Source of the DNA: Primorskyibacter sedentarius
GTDB taxonomy: Bacteria; Pseudomonadota; Alphaproteobacteria; Rhodobacterales; Rhodobacteraceae
NCBI RefSeq assembly: GCF_004342065.1
Contig: NZ_SLZU01000009.1
Location: forward strand, 62,001 to 126,000
DNA: 64,000 nucleotides
Direction of reading: 5' to 3'
Positions 36,843 through 46,342 of this stretch are shown piece after piece. Position 1 is the stretch's first letter. Each line of letters starts with the position of its first letter. The translations under genes were made by a program, and so were the position numbers. The notes under the pieces are model-generated. The model was given only the letters and a program-made list of their open reading frames with translations, ran no database searches and had not been told where the DNA came from.

Positions 36843-38071
36843 TGGACGGCTCCAAATTCGATGACGGCAGCACTGATGCGCTGAGCGGCGAACAGAAAAT
36901 CCGCAACTTCAATATCAACTTCGGGCCCCAGCACCCGGCGGCGCACGGCGTGCTGCGGCTTGTGCTGGAGCTTGACGGCGAGATCGTGGAACGCTGCGAT
37001 CCTCATATCGGCCTGCTGCATCGCGGAACGGAAAAGCTCATGGAGAGCCGGACCTACCTGCAGAACCTGCCCTATTTCGACCGGCTGGACTATGTGGCGC
37101 CGATGAATCAGGAACATGCCTGGTGCCTCGCGATCGAAAAGCTGACCGGCGTGGAAGTGCCCCGCCGTGCCTCGTTGATCCGGGTCTTGTACTCGGAAAT
37201 CGGCCGCATCCTGAACCATCTGCTGAACGTGACGACGCAGGCGATGGATGTGGGCGCGCTGACGCCGCCGCTCTGGGGCTTTGAAGAGCGTGAAAAGCTC
37301 ATGGTGTTCTATGAGCGTGCTTGCGGCGCGCGCCTGCACGCGGCCTATTTCCGTCCGGGTGGGGTGCATCAGGATCTTCCGCCGGATCTTCTGGACGATA
37401 TCGACCAATGGGCTGACGAATTTCCCAGCGTGCTCGCGGATATCGACGGTCTGCTGACCGAGAACCGGGTTTTCAAACAGCGCAACGCCGATATCGGCAT
37501 CATTTCCGAAGAAGACATTCTCGACTGGGGTTTCTCGGGTGTGATGGTGCGCGGGTCGGGTCTGGCATGGGATTTGCGCCGCGCGCAGCCCTATGAATGC
37601 TATGACGAGTTCGACTTCCAGATCCCGGTTGGCAAGAATGGCGACTGCTATGACCGCTACCTGGTGCGCATGGAAGAGATGCGTCAGTCGCTGAGCATCA
37701 TCAAGCAGGCTCTGGTGAAGCTGCGTGCGCCGGAAGGGCAGGGCGACATTCTGGCCCGGGGCAAGATCACACCGCCCAAGCGGGGCGAGATGAAGACCTC
37801 GATGGAAGCGCTGATCCATCATTTCAAGCTATATACCGAAGGGTTCCACGTTCCCGCAGGCGAGGTCTATGCCGCGGTCGAGGCGCCCAAGGGTGAATTC
37901 GGCGTCTACCTTGTGTCAGATGGCAGCAACAAACCCTACCGCGCCAAGATTCGCGCACCGGGGTTCCTGCATTTGCAGGCAATGGACTATGTGGCAGGTG
38001 GCCACCAGCTTGCCGACGTGGCTGCGATCATCGGGACGATGGACGTGGTCTTCGGCGAGATTGATCGGTGA
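36842..38071 (+). CDS. nuoD: NADH-quinone oxidoreductase subunit D
   Basis: A 409-residue 49-kDa subunit that forms the quinone cavity with Nuo[20 protein letters not shown] carries the quinone-binding His, [11 protein letters not shown] and [16 protein letters not shown] follow, and the C-terminal [10 protein letters not shown] is as expected. A TTG directly before the ATG is an alternative start. The upstream GGACGGAGG is a strong ribosome site. Confidence 0.97.
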   Translation: MDGSKFDDGSTDALSGEQKIRNFNINFGPQHPAAHGVLRLVLELDGEIVERCDPHIGLLHRGTEKLMESRTYLQNLPYFDRLDYVAPMNQEHAWCLAIEKLTGVEVPRRASLIRVLYSEIGRILNHLLNVTTQAMDVGALTPPLWGFEEREKLMVFYERACGARLHAAYFRPGGVHQDLPPDLLDDIDQWADEFPSVLADIDGLLTENRVFKQRNADIGIISEEDILDWGFSGVMVRGSGLAWDLRRAQPYECYDEFDFQIPVGKNGDCYDRYLVRMEEMRQSLSIIKQALVKLRAPEGQGDILARGKITPPKRGEMKTSMEALIHHFKLYTEGFHVPAGEVYAAVEAPKGEFGVYLVSDGSNKPYRAKIRAPGFLHLQAMDYVAGGHQLADVAAIIGTMDVVFGEIDR

Positions 38072-38081
38072 AGGAGTGACG

Positions 38082-38372
38082 ATGACGCGACTGACTATCC
38101 TGATGACTTCGGCAGCATTTGCGCTGTCCGGCTGTCTGCTTGCCCTGCCACCCAAGGGTGTGTCCGCCGAACAGATCGCCGCCTATGACGAGGCCGTCGC
38201 CTCGATCGGGTGCGATATGATCGGCGAAAGCGACTACCTGCCGGTTGAACTTCAGACCGGGCTGACGCGGGAGCAGGTGATTCAGGTCACCGAGTACAAG
38301 CTTGCGCGCGAAGAAGCGGTGACACTCCCCGAAGGCGGTGTCCGTCTGACGACTGGTGTTTGCGCCGTATGA
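38082..38372 (+). CDS. Small putative lipoprotein in the nuo operon
   Basis: A 96-residue protein starting 6 bases after AAGGAG. Signal peptide with lipobox LSGC (Cys18). The mature chain has PKGVSAEQIAAYDEA, then SIGCDM, and ends TTGVCAV; besides the lipidated Cys there are two cysteines. Function unknown. Periplasmic location separates it from the peripheral arm of complex I, so it may act in assembly or simply share transcription. Confidence 0.75.
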   Translation: MTRLTILMTSAAFALSGCLLALPPKGVSAEQIAAYDEAVASIGCDMIGESDYLPVELQTGLTREQVIQVTEYKLAREEAVTLPEGGVRLTTGVCAV

Positions 38373-38482
38373 CCGTTACGGGCTGCATAACGGCCCGCGG
38401 CGTAGCGCCTGAGCGTATCGCCGAGTTGAACGAAGATAACCCCGACCGGGCTGTGCCAAACAGTCCCGTCGCCTGCGTATAG
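38369..38482 (+). CDS. Small ORF of 37 residues after the nuoD-nuoE lipoprotein
   Basis: ATG overlaps the lipoprotein stop (ATGA). It starts [20 protein letters not shown] and ends SPVACV. It has no signal peptide, but GC followed by [10 protein letters not shown] resembles the upstream GC...KGVSAEQIAA, and the end CV resembles its CAV, so it might be a shrunken tandem copy. Two cysteines again. Support is weak beyond coupling and this likeness. Confidence 0.4.
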   Translation: MTVTGCITARGVAPERIAELNEDNPDRAVPNSPVACV

Positions 38483-38499
38483 ACGCAATAGGAACGACC

Positions 38500-39708
38500 A
38501 TGCTGAGACGCCTGCATCACGAACAACCTGAAAGCTTCGCCTTTACGCCAGCCAACCTGGCCTGGGCGGAAGCGCAGATCACCAAATACCCCGAAGGCCG
38601 TCAGGCCAGTGCGGTGATCCCGCTTCTGTGGCGGGCGCAGGAACAGGAGGGTTGGCTGACCCGGCCCGCGATCGAGGCGGTGGCCGACATGCTGGGCATG
38701 GCCTATATGCGGGTCGTGGAAGTGGCCTCTTTCTACTTCATGTTTCAGCTGCAACCCGTTGGGACCGTCGCACATATTCAGGTTTGTGGGACAACGTCCT
38801 GCATGATCTGCGGGGCCGAGGATCTGATCGGTGTGTGCCGCGACAAGATCGCCGGCAAGGCGCATGAACTTTCTGCAGATGGCAAGTTCAGCTGGGAAGA
38901 GGTCGAATGCCTCGGCGCTTGTGCGAACGCACCCATGGCGCAGATCGGCAAGGACTATTACGAGGATCTGACGGCAGAGCGCCTGTCCGAGATCATTGAC
39001 GAACTTGCCGCCGGGAAGGTTCCCGTGCCCGGTCCGCAGAACGGGCGGTTCGCGTCCGAGCCGAAATCCGGGCTGACCAGCCTTAAAGAATACGAGAGCG
39101 GCCACACGAAGTATAATGCCAGCGCGCAACTGGCCACCGATATCGGCGATACGGTCAAGCGCATTGACGGCACCGAAGTGCCGCTTCTGGCGCCTTGGCA
39201 GAACGCTGAGGACAAGACGGCACCAGCGGCTTCCACCTCTTTGAAAGAGCCACAGCCCGCAGCGAACAAGGCCGTGGACGAAACAGGCATCGACAAGCGC
39301 GAAGCCGAGGCACAGGCCAAGGCAAAGCCTGAAGCCTCCGCCAAGACCGGCGACGCGGCCACGACCGAGGCGCCTGCGCCGTCGCAAGACGCGCCGACCG
39401 CTGGCACGGTGGAAGGGGTTCGCCCGCAGGCGCTGGACGGTCCGCGCAACGGGCAGGCCGACGATCTCAAGCAGATCAAAGGTGTTGGTCCGAAGCTTGA
39501 AAAGCTCTGCAACACGCTGGGCTTTTATCATTTCGATCAGATTGCGGGCTGGTCCGATGCCGAGGTGGCATGGGTTGACGAGAACCTCGAAGGCTTCAAG
39601 GGCCGTGTGACGCGGGACGAATGGGTGTCCCAGGCGCGGATCCTTGCAGACGGAGGAGAGACGGAATTCTCTTCCCGTGTTAAGAAAGGTGGGGACGGCG
39701 AAACGTAA
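38500..39708 (+). CDS. nuoE: NADH-quinone oxidoreductase subunit E with C-terminal helix-hairpin-helix extension
   Basis: A 402-residue protein, more than twice the usual 160-180. The first 185 residues are NuoE with the 2Fe-2S ligands Cys96, Cys101, Cys137 and Cys141 (thioredoxin-like fold). A low-complexity Ala/Glu/Lys linker (about 225-315) leads to an 86-residue domain beginning [16 protein letters not shown], a helix-hairpin-helix-like unit also found at the ends of some alphaproteobacterial ribosomal L21 proteins. The same domain ends the next gene product. NuoE and NuoF form the NADH-oxidising module. Confidence 0.94.
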   Translation: MLRRLHHEQPESFAFTPANLAWAEAQITKYPEGRQASAVIPLLWRAQEQEGWLTRPAIEAVADMLGMAYMRVVEVASFYFMFQLQPVGTVAHIQVCGTTSCMICGAEDLIGVCRDKIAGKAHELSADGKFSWEEVECLGACANAPMAQIGKDYYEDLTAERLSEIIDELAAGKVPVPGPQNGRFASEPKSGLTSLKEYESGHTKYNASAQLATDIGDTVKRIDGTEVPLLAPWQNAEDKTAPAASTSLKEPQPAANKAVDETGIDKREAEAQAKAKPEASAKTGDAATTEAPAPSQDAPTAGTVEGVRPQALDGPRNGQADDLKQIKGVGPKLEKLCNTLGFYHFDQIAGWSDAEVAWVDENLEGFKGRVTRDEWVSQARILADGGETEFSSRVKKGGDGET

Positions 39709-39740
39709 CCACAGCGTATGATTATACAGGGAGAGTAACG

Positions 39741-40796
39741 ATGACCCAATCCGGAAACGCTCAGGGCTGCCAGACGAAATGCTGGGGGCTTGCGGCTGCA
39801 ATCGGTCTTTTGAGCATGATCCTGGCCCTCACGGTCAGGGATTACGGGTGGGGGACATCCATCTTCCTGGGTCTTCTGGTGGCAGTATTGCTTGGCCTTC
39901 TGCTGACATGGCTGATGTGTTCGGAAACTCCCAAACTGGGCCAAAGTGACCGCGCCAAGGCCGGCGCCGGTGCCGGTGCTGTCGGTGGTGGAAGCGCTGC
40001 CGTGGCCCCCGCCGCAGCGTCTAGCGCAGCCGCCGCTGCTGCCGTGAAACCCGCCGAAGCCAAGGCCGCGCCCCCCGCGACCAGTTCGGCTGGTGCATCT
40101 GCCGAAGCCGCCAAGAGCGCCGAAGCCGCAGCATCGGGCGCATCGAAGCAAGACGCGGGCGCGGAATCAAAGGCTGCAGCCAGCGCGCCATCACCTGCTG
40201 CTGCGACCAGCGAGGACAAGGCTGCTCCCGGTGCCGGACAGGCTGCTACCGCCACGAAGGCCGGTGCTGATACGGGCACGCAGGGTGCCGCAGCTGCAGT
40301 CAAACCCTCGGCGGCGCTTGCCGGAGAGGCCGAACTGGCCAGCCGCAAGGGCAGTTGGAAATATGAGGGCGGTACGTCAGCAGCAACGTCCGGTGCTACT
40401 GCTCAAGGCGCGGCTTCGAGGGCCGATGCCGGGAATACCGCTGCGTCGAAATCTGCCGATCTGGGCGAGGATTACGATGGCGATGGCGTCTTTGAAGGCG
40501 CTGATGAGGGAACAAAACCCGCAACGCTGGAGGCTGCGCGCCCCGGTGGGGCCGACAACCTCAAGGAAATCAAGGGCGTCGGGCCGAAGCTTGAAAAGAT
40601 GCTGAACGAAATGGGCTTTTACCACTTCGACCAGATCGCAGGCTGGAGCGCTGACGAGGTTGCCTGGGTCAACGCGAACCTGTCCGGCTTCAAGGGGCGG
40701 GTTTCCCGCGACAACTGGGTCGAACAGGCCAAGATCCTTGCCGAGGGCGGCGAGACTGAATTTTCCAAACGCGTCGACAAGGGCGGCGTGTATTAA
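39741..40796 (+). CDS. Membrane protein with Ala-rich linker and NuoE-like C-terminal domain
   Basis: A 351-residue protein: two N-terminal membrane helices (about residues 14-57, CWGLAAAIGLLSMILAL and IFLGLLVAVLLGLLL), then a 200-residue Ala/Lys/Gly/Ser low-complexity linker, then an 81-residue C-terminal domain beginning [16 protein letters not shown]. That domain matches the NuoE C-terminus in about 61 of 79 positions by my count. It may tether or dock the NuoE module at the membrane. Unknown function. Confidence 0.75.
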   Translation: MTQSGNAQGCQTKCWGLAAAIGLLSMILALTVRDYGWGTSIFLGLLVAVLLGLLLTWLMCSETPKLGQSDRAKAGAGAGAVGGGSAAVAPAAASSAAAAAAVKPAEAKAAPPATSSAGASAEAAKSAEAAASGASKQDAGAESKAAASAPSPAAATSEDKAAPGAGQAATATKAGADTGTQGAAAAVKPSAALAGEAELASRKGSWKYEGGTSAATSGATAQGAASRADAGNTAASKSADLGEDYDGDGVFEGADEGTKPATLEAARPGGADNLKEIKGVGPKLEKMLNEMGFYHFDQIAGWSADEVAWVNANLSGFKGRVSRDNWVEQAKILAEGGETEFSKRVDKGGVY

Positions 40797-40799
40797 CGG

Positions 40800-41036
40800 A
40801 TGCAAGACACGATGGGACGCGAGACAGAACAACAGACTGCGCGACAGGGGCGGCTTGCTGCCCTTGTCATTGCCGGGTCAATGCTGTTCTGGATTGCGGC
40901 CCAATGGGTGGGGCCGATGTTGGGATTGCCGGGACGGTATGCCCTTTTGATCGATCTTGCCGTATTGGCCGCGCTCTTCTGGGCGATGGTCGTGACATAC
41001 CAGATCTGGCGGAAACGCCGGGACAATCAAGGATAA
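40800..41036 (+). CDS. Small membrane protein between nuoE-like and nuoF (DUF5337-like)
   Basis: A 78-residue protein with two hydrophobic segments (about 20-40 and 46-68) and a charged start and end ([11 protein letters not shown]). From memory it resembles the DUF5337 family of Rhodobacteraceae, placed in the same operon position; I cannot verify that. ATG at 40812 is a possible alternative start. Likely a complex I-associated or assembly membrane peptide. Confidence 0.65.
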   Translation: MQDTMGRETEQQTARQGRLAALVIAGSMLFWIAAQWVGPMLGLPGRYALLIDLAVLAALFWAMVVTYQIWRKRRDNQG

Positions 41037-41043
41037 GCACGCG

Positions 41044-42339
41044 ATGCTGCAGGATCAGGACCGGATCTTTACCAACCTCTACGGGATGCATGACCGCACG
41101 CTGAAAGGCGCGCAGGCGCGGGGCCATTGGGATGGTACCGCTGACATCATCAAGAAGGGCGCGCCCTGGATCGTGGACACGATGAAGGCGTCCGGCCTGC
41201 GTGGTCGTGGTGGCGCGGGCTTCCCCACGGGGCTCAAGTGGTCCTTCATGCCCAAGGAAAGCGACGGTCGTCCTTCATATCTGGTGGTGAACGCGGACGA
41301 ATCCGAGCCCGGCACCTGCAAGGACCGTGAAATCATGCGCCACGATCCGCATACGCTGATCGAAGGCTGCCTGATCGCGTCTTTCGCGATGCAGGCGCAT
41401 GCGTGCTATATCTACATTCGCGGCGAATATATCCGCGAGAAAGAGGCGCTGCAGGCGGCGATTGATGAGGCATATGACGCCGGTCTCGTGGGCAAGAACG
41501 CCGCCGGATCGGGCTGGGATTTCGACATTTACCTGCATCACGGTGCGGGTGCCTATATCTGCGGCGAAGAAACAGCGCTTCTGGAAAGCCTCGAAGGCAA
41601 GAAGGGCATGCCGCGCATGAAGCCGCCTTTCCCGGCGGGCGCGGGTCTTTACGGCTGTCCGACCACGGTGAACAACGTCGAGTCGATTGCCGTCGTGCCC
41701 ACGATCCTGCGGCGCGGGGCGGAATGGTTCGCGGGCTTTGGTCGTCCGAACAATGCGGGCACCAAGCTGTTTGCGATCTCTGGCCATGTGAACAACCCCT
41801 GCGTCGTTGAAGAGGCGATGTCGATCACCTTTGAAGAACTGATCGAGACGCATTGCGGCGGCATTCGTGGTGGCTGGGACAATCTCAAGGCCGTGATCCC
41901 TGGTGGCTCTTCGGTGCCCTGCATCCGCGGCGAGCACATGAAAGAGGCGATCATGGATTTCGACTACCTGCGCGAGCAGCGGTCGGGTCTGGGCACTGCC
42001 GCGGTGATCGTGATGGACAAGGACACGGACATCATCAAGGCGATCTGGCGTCTGGCGAAATTCTACAAACACGAGAGCTGCGGCCAATGCACGCCCTGCC
42101 GCGAAGGCACCGGCTGGATGATGCGCGTCATGGAGCGTCTGGTGAAGGGCGAGGCAGAGGTCGAGGAAATCGACATGCTGCTTGACGTCACCAAGCAGGT
42201 CGAAGGCCACACCATCTGCGCCCTTGGCGACGCGGCGGCCTGGCCGATCCAGGGCCTGATCCGCAACTTCCGCGACGAGATCGAAGACCGGATCAAGGCA
42301 AAACGCACTGGCCGCGTCAGCGCGGTGGCAGCCGAATAG
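41044..42339 (+). CDS. nuoF: NADH-quinone oxidoreductase subunit F
   Basis: A 431-residue flavoprotein that oxidises [20 protein letters not shown] binds NADH, the FMN region has [18 protein letters not shown], and cluster N3 is held by [13 protein letters not shown] (Cys at about 346, 349, 352) plus a later Cys in HTICALGD. It ends in ERIKAKRTG-like sequence and Ala-rich tail. Start ATG after AAGGA. Close to the small membrane gene upstream (7 bases). Confidence 0.97.
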   Translation: MLQDQDRIFTNLYGMHDRTLKGAQARGHWDGTADIIKKGAPWIVDTMKASGLRGRGGAGFPTGLKWSFMPKESDGRPSYLVVNADESEPGTCKDREIMRHDPHTLIEGCLIASFAMQAHACYIYIRGEYIREKEALQAAIDEAYDAGLVGKNAAGSGWDFDIYLHHGAGAYICGEETALLESLEGKKGMPRMKPPFPAGAGLYGCPTTVNNVESIAVVPTILRRGAEWFAGFGRPNNAGTKLFAISGHVNNPCVVEEAMSITFEELIETHCGGIRGGWDNLKAVIPGGSSVPCIRGEHMKEAIMDFDYLREQRSGLGTAAVIVMDKDTDIIKAIWRLAKFYKHESCGQCTPCREGTGWMMRVMERLVKGEAEVEEIDMLLDVTKQVEGHTICALGDAAAWPIQGLIRNFRDEIEDRIKAKRTGRVSAVAAE

Positions 42340-42341
42340 TG

Positions 42342-42560
42342 ATGTTAATCGCCATGAAATCAAAAATTAAAATGGAGATGATAGGCGTCCTTGGGTGGAC
42401 ACTAATCGCGGCGCTTTGGGTTTGGGCGCTCGCCAATGCTGCGTTGGTCTTTGTTTTTGAGGCACCAACTGCAGTTTTTGGTCCGTGGCTCTTTTTGATA
42501 GCAATTGTCGCAACTCTGCTGTGGTCCTACAGCCCGCGGTTGTTGGGCGGTGATACTTGA
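42342..42560 (+). CDS. Small AT-rich membrane protein inserted after nuoF
   Basis: A 72-residue protein (ATG at 42342; ATG at 42354 or a GTG at 42339 overlapping the nuoF stop are alternatives). Start region is Lys-rich (MKSKIKMEMIG), followed by two hydrophobic segments (about 15-37 and 42-62), then a polar end. The first 60 bases are about 40% G+C, far below the flanks, suggesting later acquisition or a relaxed gene. It ends in TGATG with the next gene. Function unknown. Confidence 0.6.
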   Translation: MLIAMKSKIKMEMIGVLGWTLIAALWVWALANAALVFVFEAPTAVFGPWLFLIAIVATLLWSYSPRLLGGDT

Positions 42561-43051
42561 TGAGTACTCAGATGCATCTCGCGGAACTCAATGTTGGTCG
42601 CCTTCTGGCGCCGACAGATGATCCGCGTGTGGCGGAGTTTATGGGCAACCTTGATCGGATCAACGGGTTGGGCAAACGGATGCCGGGCTTCGTCTGGATG
42701 ATGGAAGGTTCCGGCGAGCCGGGGACTGGGAACACGGAAAACGCCATTGGCGGTGATCCGCAACACGTGACCAACCTGACCGTGTGGGAAAGCGTCGAGA
42801 CGCTGGAGAATTTCGTCTGGAACACCGTGCATAAGCAGTTTTATGAACGGCGCGCGGAATGGTTCGAGGTACTGGGTGAAATGCACTTCGTCATGTGGTG
42901 GGTGCCTGCCGGGCATCGGCCGACACTGGACGAAGCGCTCGAACGGCTTGAGCATTTGCGCGCCAATGGTGACAGCGACCATGCGTTCGGCTGGGCGTAC
43001 CTTAAAGAGGCGACCCAGTGGCGGCAGAAACAATGTGTGGCGGCGGAGTAG
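42560..43051 (+). CDS. DUF3291 family protein in the nuo operon
   Basis: A 163-residue cytoplasmic protein. HLAELNVGRLLAPTDDPRVAEF at the start, PGFVWMMEG, and NLTVWESVETLENFVW plus MWWVPAGHRPTLDEALERL are the DUF3291 pattern, a ferredoxin-like/dimeric alpha-beta barrel family related to small monooxygenase-like proteins. Start shares one base with the previous stop. Role in complex I is unknown; it may be a passenger. Confidence 0.8.
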   Translation: MSTQMHLAELNVGRLLAPTDDPRVAEFMGNLDRINGLGKRMPGFVWMMEGSGEPGTGNTENAIGGDPQHVTNLTVWESVETLENFVWNTVHKQFYERRAEWFEVLGEMHFVMWWVPAGHRPTLDEALERLEHLRANGDSDHAFGWAYLKEATQWRQKQCVAAE

Positions 43052-43055
43052 GGCT

Positions 43056-43385
43056 ATGCGAACGATCCTCATGCTGACTTGTATCGCGCTTTCGGTCACG
43101 GCCTGCTCGCGCTTTGGTCGCAACACAACGCTGTATGACGGCCAGTTCTACAACACGCGGTCCCGCACGGCCGGGGAAGACAAGCACGACTTCACCGTTA
43201 CCGTCCGACCCGTGTCCAAGGGGCTGAACGGGGCGCGTCAAGCGGGGCTTCACGAAGCTGTCAAATATTGCATCCGCCTTTATGGCACCTCCGATATCGC
43301 CTGGACGGTTGGGCCTGATACGGCCGATGAAAGCCTGTCCATTTCCGACGACACGCTGACATTTGCAGGGCGCTGCGTTGAATGA
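43056..43385 (+). CDS. Small putative lipoprotein in the nuo operon
   Basis: A 109-residue protein with a lipobox VTAC (Cys17) after a hydrophobic stretch; Cys9 lies in the signal. The mature chain has FTVTVRPVSKGLNGARQAG, VKYCIRLYG and a C-terminal AGRCVE, so two cysteines besides the lipidated one. Starts 4 bases after the DUF3291 stop. Unknown function. It may be related in design to the lipoprotein after nuoD and the one after nuoG. Confidence 0.75.
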   Translation: MRTILMLTCIALSVTACSRFGRNTTLYDGQFYNTRSRTAGEDKHDFTVTVRPVSKGLNGARQAGLHEAVKYCIRLYGTSDIAWTVGPDTADESLSISDDTLTFAGRCVE

Positions 43386-43412
43386 GGAAAGTGCGTCATA
43401 TATCAACGGATT

Positions 43413-43445
43413 ACAGGGCTTGTTATTGCATAACAGCCCCCCTGT
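43413..43445 (+). other. Long hairpin within the nuo operon
   Basis: GGGCT-T-GTTAT (43416-43426) pairs with ATAAC-AGCCC (43430-43439), one bulged T, loop of three, with an outer ACAG/CTGT. There is no T-run. It lies in the 129-base gap between the lipoprotein and the DUF5333-like gene, so processing, attenuation or stability control is more likely than a full stop. Confidence 0.5.
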
Positions 43446-43514
43446 TTCCCATGTCCCGAACTGGCGGAGTCTGCGCTTTTGCAGGACCCGCCGCGACATG
43501 GAGAGAACACTGAT

Positions 43515-43907
43515 ATGCGTATGACACTTCCCCTGATATTCGCCGCGACGCTTGCAAGTGCTGCAGAGGCTCGGCCGCCGCTAAGCTCTGTCAGCTATGT
43601 CAATGACGGGCTGCGCAACGTCGCCATCGCGGATGAGATCCGCCGCAACTGCGGTGACATCAGCGCACGGATGATCGCGGCGCTGCGGTTCATCAGCGCG
43701 TTGGAAAGCTATGCCAAGGCGCAGGGCTACAGCGAGGACGAGATCGAGGATTTCGTTTCCAGCAAGACGGATCGCAAACGCCTTGAGGGCGAAGCGAGAG
43801 CCTATCTTGTGGCCAACGGGGCCACGAACGAGACCGGATATTGTGCGCTGGGGCGCAAGGAAATCGCAAGGAACAGCCAGGTTGGCGCCTTGCTCAGAGC
43901 AAAGTGA
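43515..43907 (+). CDS. Exported protein upstream of nuoG (DUF5333-like)
   Basis: A 130-residue protein with a short signal peptide (cleavage expected near SAAEARPP). No lipobox. The mature helical domain has [56 protein letters not shown]; two cysteines. From memory it fits DUF5333, a Rhodobacteraceae family next to nuoG. Starts about 10 bases after GGAGAG. Periplasmic; unknown function. Confidence 0.75.
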   Translation: MRMTLPLIFAATLASAAEARPPLSSVSYVNDGLRNVAIADEIRRNCGDISARMIAALRFISALESYAKAQGYSEDEIEDFVSSKTDRKRLEGEARAYLVANGATNETGYCALGRKEIARNSQVGALLRAK

Positions 43908-43912
43908 GAGTG

Positions 43913-45928
43913 ATGTCGGACCTACGCAAGATCATCATTGACGAGCAGGAAGTCGAAGTGGACGGGGCGATGACCCTGATCCAGGCATGTGAGCAGGCGG
44001 GCGTCGAAATCCCGCGCTTCTGCTATCATGAGCGGCTGTCGATCGCGGGTAACTGCCGGATGTGCCTTGTCGAGGTTGTCGGCGGTCCGCCCAAACCTGC
44101 CGCGTCCTGCGCGATGCAGGTGCGCGATCTGCGCCCCGGTCCGGAAGGGGCGCCGCCCGTCATCAAGACCAACTCTCCGATGGTCAAGAAGGCCCGCGAA
44201 GGGGTGATGGAATTCCTGCTGATCAACCACCCGCTGGATTGCCCGATCTGCGATCAGGGCGGCGAGTGTGATCTTCAGGACCAGGCGATGGCCTACGGCG
44301 TTGATTTCAGCCGTTTCCGCGAACCCAAGCGCGCGGTGGACGACCTGAACCTCGGCCCGCTGGTTGAAACGCATATGACGCGCTGCATCTCTTGCACCCG
44401 CTGCGTGCGCTTCACGACCGAGGTCGCGGGGATCACCCAGATGGGCCAGACCGGCCGGGGCGAGGATAGCGAGATTACCTCCTATCTGGGCGAGACGCTG
44501 GATACCAACCTGCAGGGCAATATCATCGACCTCTGCCCGGTTGGTGCGCTGGTGTCCAAGCCTTACGCGTTCACCGCCCGCCCGTGGGAACTGACCAAGA
44601 CCGAAACCATCGACGTGATGGATGCGCTTGGGTCGAACATCCGAGTGGACACCAAGGGGCGCGAAGTGATGCGCATCCTTCCGCGCAACCATGACGGCGT
44701 GAACGAGGAATGGATTTCCGACAAGACGCGCTTTGTGTGGGACGGGTTGCGCCGCCAGCGTCTGGACAAGCCCTACATGCGTGTGGATGGCAAGCTGAAG
44801 CCTGTCACATGGCCCGAGGCGCTTTCGGCTGCATCTGCGGCGATGAAGGGCAAGAAGGTTGCCGGCCTGATCGGCGATCTGGCCCCGGTAGAGGCGACAT
44901 TCGCGCTCAAGCAACTGGTCGAAGGGCTGGGCGGCAGCGTTGAATGCCGGACCGATGGCGCGAAACTGCCCGCAGGCAACCGCTCTGCCTATGTTGGCAC
45001 CGCCGCGATCGAGGATATCGACAATGCGGATGCGATCATGCTGATCGGCACCAACCCTGCCGTCGAGGCGCCCGTTCTGAACGCGCGCATCCGCAAGGCC
45101 TGGCTCCGCGGCGCAAAGGTGGGCGTGGTCGGTCCGAAAGTGGATCTGACCTATGAGTATTTCCACATGGGCGAGGACCGCGCTGCCCTTGAGAAGATGA
45201 CGAAAGACCATGACGGCGATGCGAAGGGCAAGAACACCCTTGTGATCGTCGGGCAGGGCGCCTTGCAAGAGGCTGACGGCACGGCCGTTCTGGCCCACGC
45301 GATGAAATTCGCCGAAGTCACCGAATCTGGCTTCCTCGTGCTGCATACCGCTGCCAGCCGCGTCGGTGCGCTGGATGTCGGTGCGGTCACCGAAGGTGGC
45401 ATGGACGCGCTGAAGGATGCCGAGGTTGTCTACAATCTCGGTGCTGACGAGGTTGATATCGCGCCGGGTGCTTTCGTGATCTATCAGGGCAGCCATGGCG
45501 ACCGCGGTGCACACCGCGCCGATATCATCCTTCCCGGTGCAGCCTATACCGAGGAAAGCGGCCTGTTTGTGAACACCGAAGGTCGCCCGCAACTGGCACT
45601 TCGCGCGGGTTTTGCGCCGGGCGAGGCCAAGGAGAACTGGGCGATCCTGCGGGCGCTGTCTGCCGAACTGGGTGCAACATTGCCTTTCGACAGCATGGCA
45701 CAGCTGCGCCGCGCCCTGATTGAGGCCGTGCCGCATCTGGCAGAGATCGATTCGGTTCTGGAAAACGACTGGGCGCCTTTGGAACTGGCGGATCTGGGCA
45801 AGGCCACGTTCCGCCACGCTGTGGGCGATTTCTACCTGACCAACCCGATTGCGCGGTCCAGCCAGCTGATGGCAGAGCTTTCCGCCAACGCGGCGGAGCG
45901 GGCAAAGAAGCCTATGGCGGCCGAATGA
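43913..45928 (+). CDS. nuoG: NADH-quinone oxidoreductase subunit G
   Basis: A 671-residue iron-sulfur subunit. N-terminal 2Fe-2S ferredoxin domain ([22 protein letters not shown]), then the HxxxCxxCxxxxxC set in [19 protein letters not shown], then [12 protein letters not shown] and DLCPVGAL for a further 4Fe-4S cluster, and a long molybdopterin-oxidoreductase-like C-terminal part without cofactor. Start ATG at 43913 gives [16 protein letters not shown]. Its last four bases overlap the next gene (ATGA). Confidence 0.96.
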   Translation: MSDLRKIIIDEQEVEVDGAMTLIQACEQAGVEIPRFCYHERLSIAGNCRMCLVEVVGGPPKPAASCAMQVRDLRPGPEGAPPVIKTNSPMVKKAREGVMEFLLINHPLDCPICDQGGECDLQDQAMAYGVDFSRFREPKRAVDDLNLGPLVETHMTRCISCTRCVRFTTEVAGITQMGQTGRGEDSEITSYLGETLDTNLQGNIIDLCPVGALVSKPYAFTARPWELTKTETIDVMDALGSNIRVDTKGREVMRILPRNHDGVNEEWISDKTRFVWDGLRRQRLDKPYMRVDGKLKPVTWPEALSAASAAMKGKKVAGLIGDLAPVEATFALKQLVEGLGGSVECRTDGAKLPAGNRSAYVGTAAIEDIDNADAIMLIGTNPAVEAPVLNARIRKAWLRGAKVGVVGPKVDLTYEYFHMGEDRAALEKMTKDHDGDAKGKNTLVIVGQGALQEADGTAVLAHAMKFAEVTESGFLVLHTAASRVGALDVGAVTEGGMDALKDAEVVYNLGADEVDIAPGAFVIYQGSHGDRGAHRADIILPGAAYTEESGLFVNTEGRPQLALRAGFAPGEAKENWAILRALSAELGATLPFDSMAQLRRALIEAVPHLAEIDSVLENDWAPLELADLGKATFRHAVGDFYLTNPIARSSQLMAELSANAAERAKKPMAAE

Positions 45929-46335
45929 ACCCTCGGTACTTGATATCCTCTGGCGTTCTGGCGCTGGCCGGGACCGTCTCGGCCTGCGGGGCTGCGCATA
46001 CCGCTCGCGGTGATGTGGACGCCCCCCCGGCCGTCTACAAGGGAATCAAGACCGAGGCGCTCGACGATGATCTGGTGAATGTTTTTGTCGAAATCGAGGG
46101 CGGTCGCGGGCCACAGGACGTCGAAGTCTATGCCGAATGTGCCGTGTCGCGTTACGTGTTGGACAAGGACTACGGATTTGCGCGTCATTTGCGCACGAAT
46201 GTGACAGAAGAGGGTGGCCTCTGGCGAGGAGATGCGGTTTACACCATCTCGCCAACGCTGCCGCGCGGGCTCATGACGATCGACGCCGAAGTCGTCGCCG
46301 AAGCCTGTGCTCAGAACGGAATACCGATGGTGTGA
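45925..46335 (+). CDS. Putative lipoprotein between nuoG and nuoH
   Basis: A 136-residue protein with a signal peptide and lipobox VSAC (Cys21). Coupled to nuoG by ATGA. The mature chain has [31 protein letters not shown] and [12 protein letters not shown], i.e. two cysteines besides the lipidated one, and a beta-rich look. Function unknown. Its position just before the membrane subunit NuoH fits an envelope role in assembly, as inference. Confidence 0.75.
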   Translation: MNPRYLISSGVLALAGTVSACGAAHTARGDVDAPPAVYKGIKTEALDDDLVNVFVEIEGGRGPQDVEVYAECAVSRYVLDKDYGFARHLRTNVTEEGGLWRGDAVYTISPTLPRGLMTIDAEVVAEACAQNGIPMV

Positions 46336-46342
46336 GGACCTG

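Noticed and set aside
43922-45817. A 631-codon minus-strand frame opposite nuoG
   Set aside because: Antisense shadow of a diagnostic complex I subunit; no ribosome site or motif.
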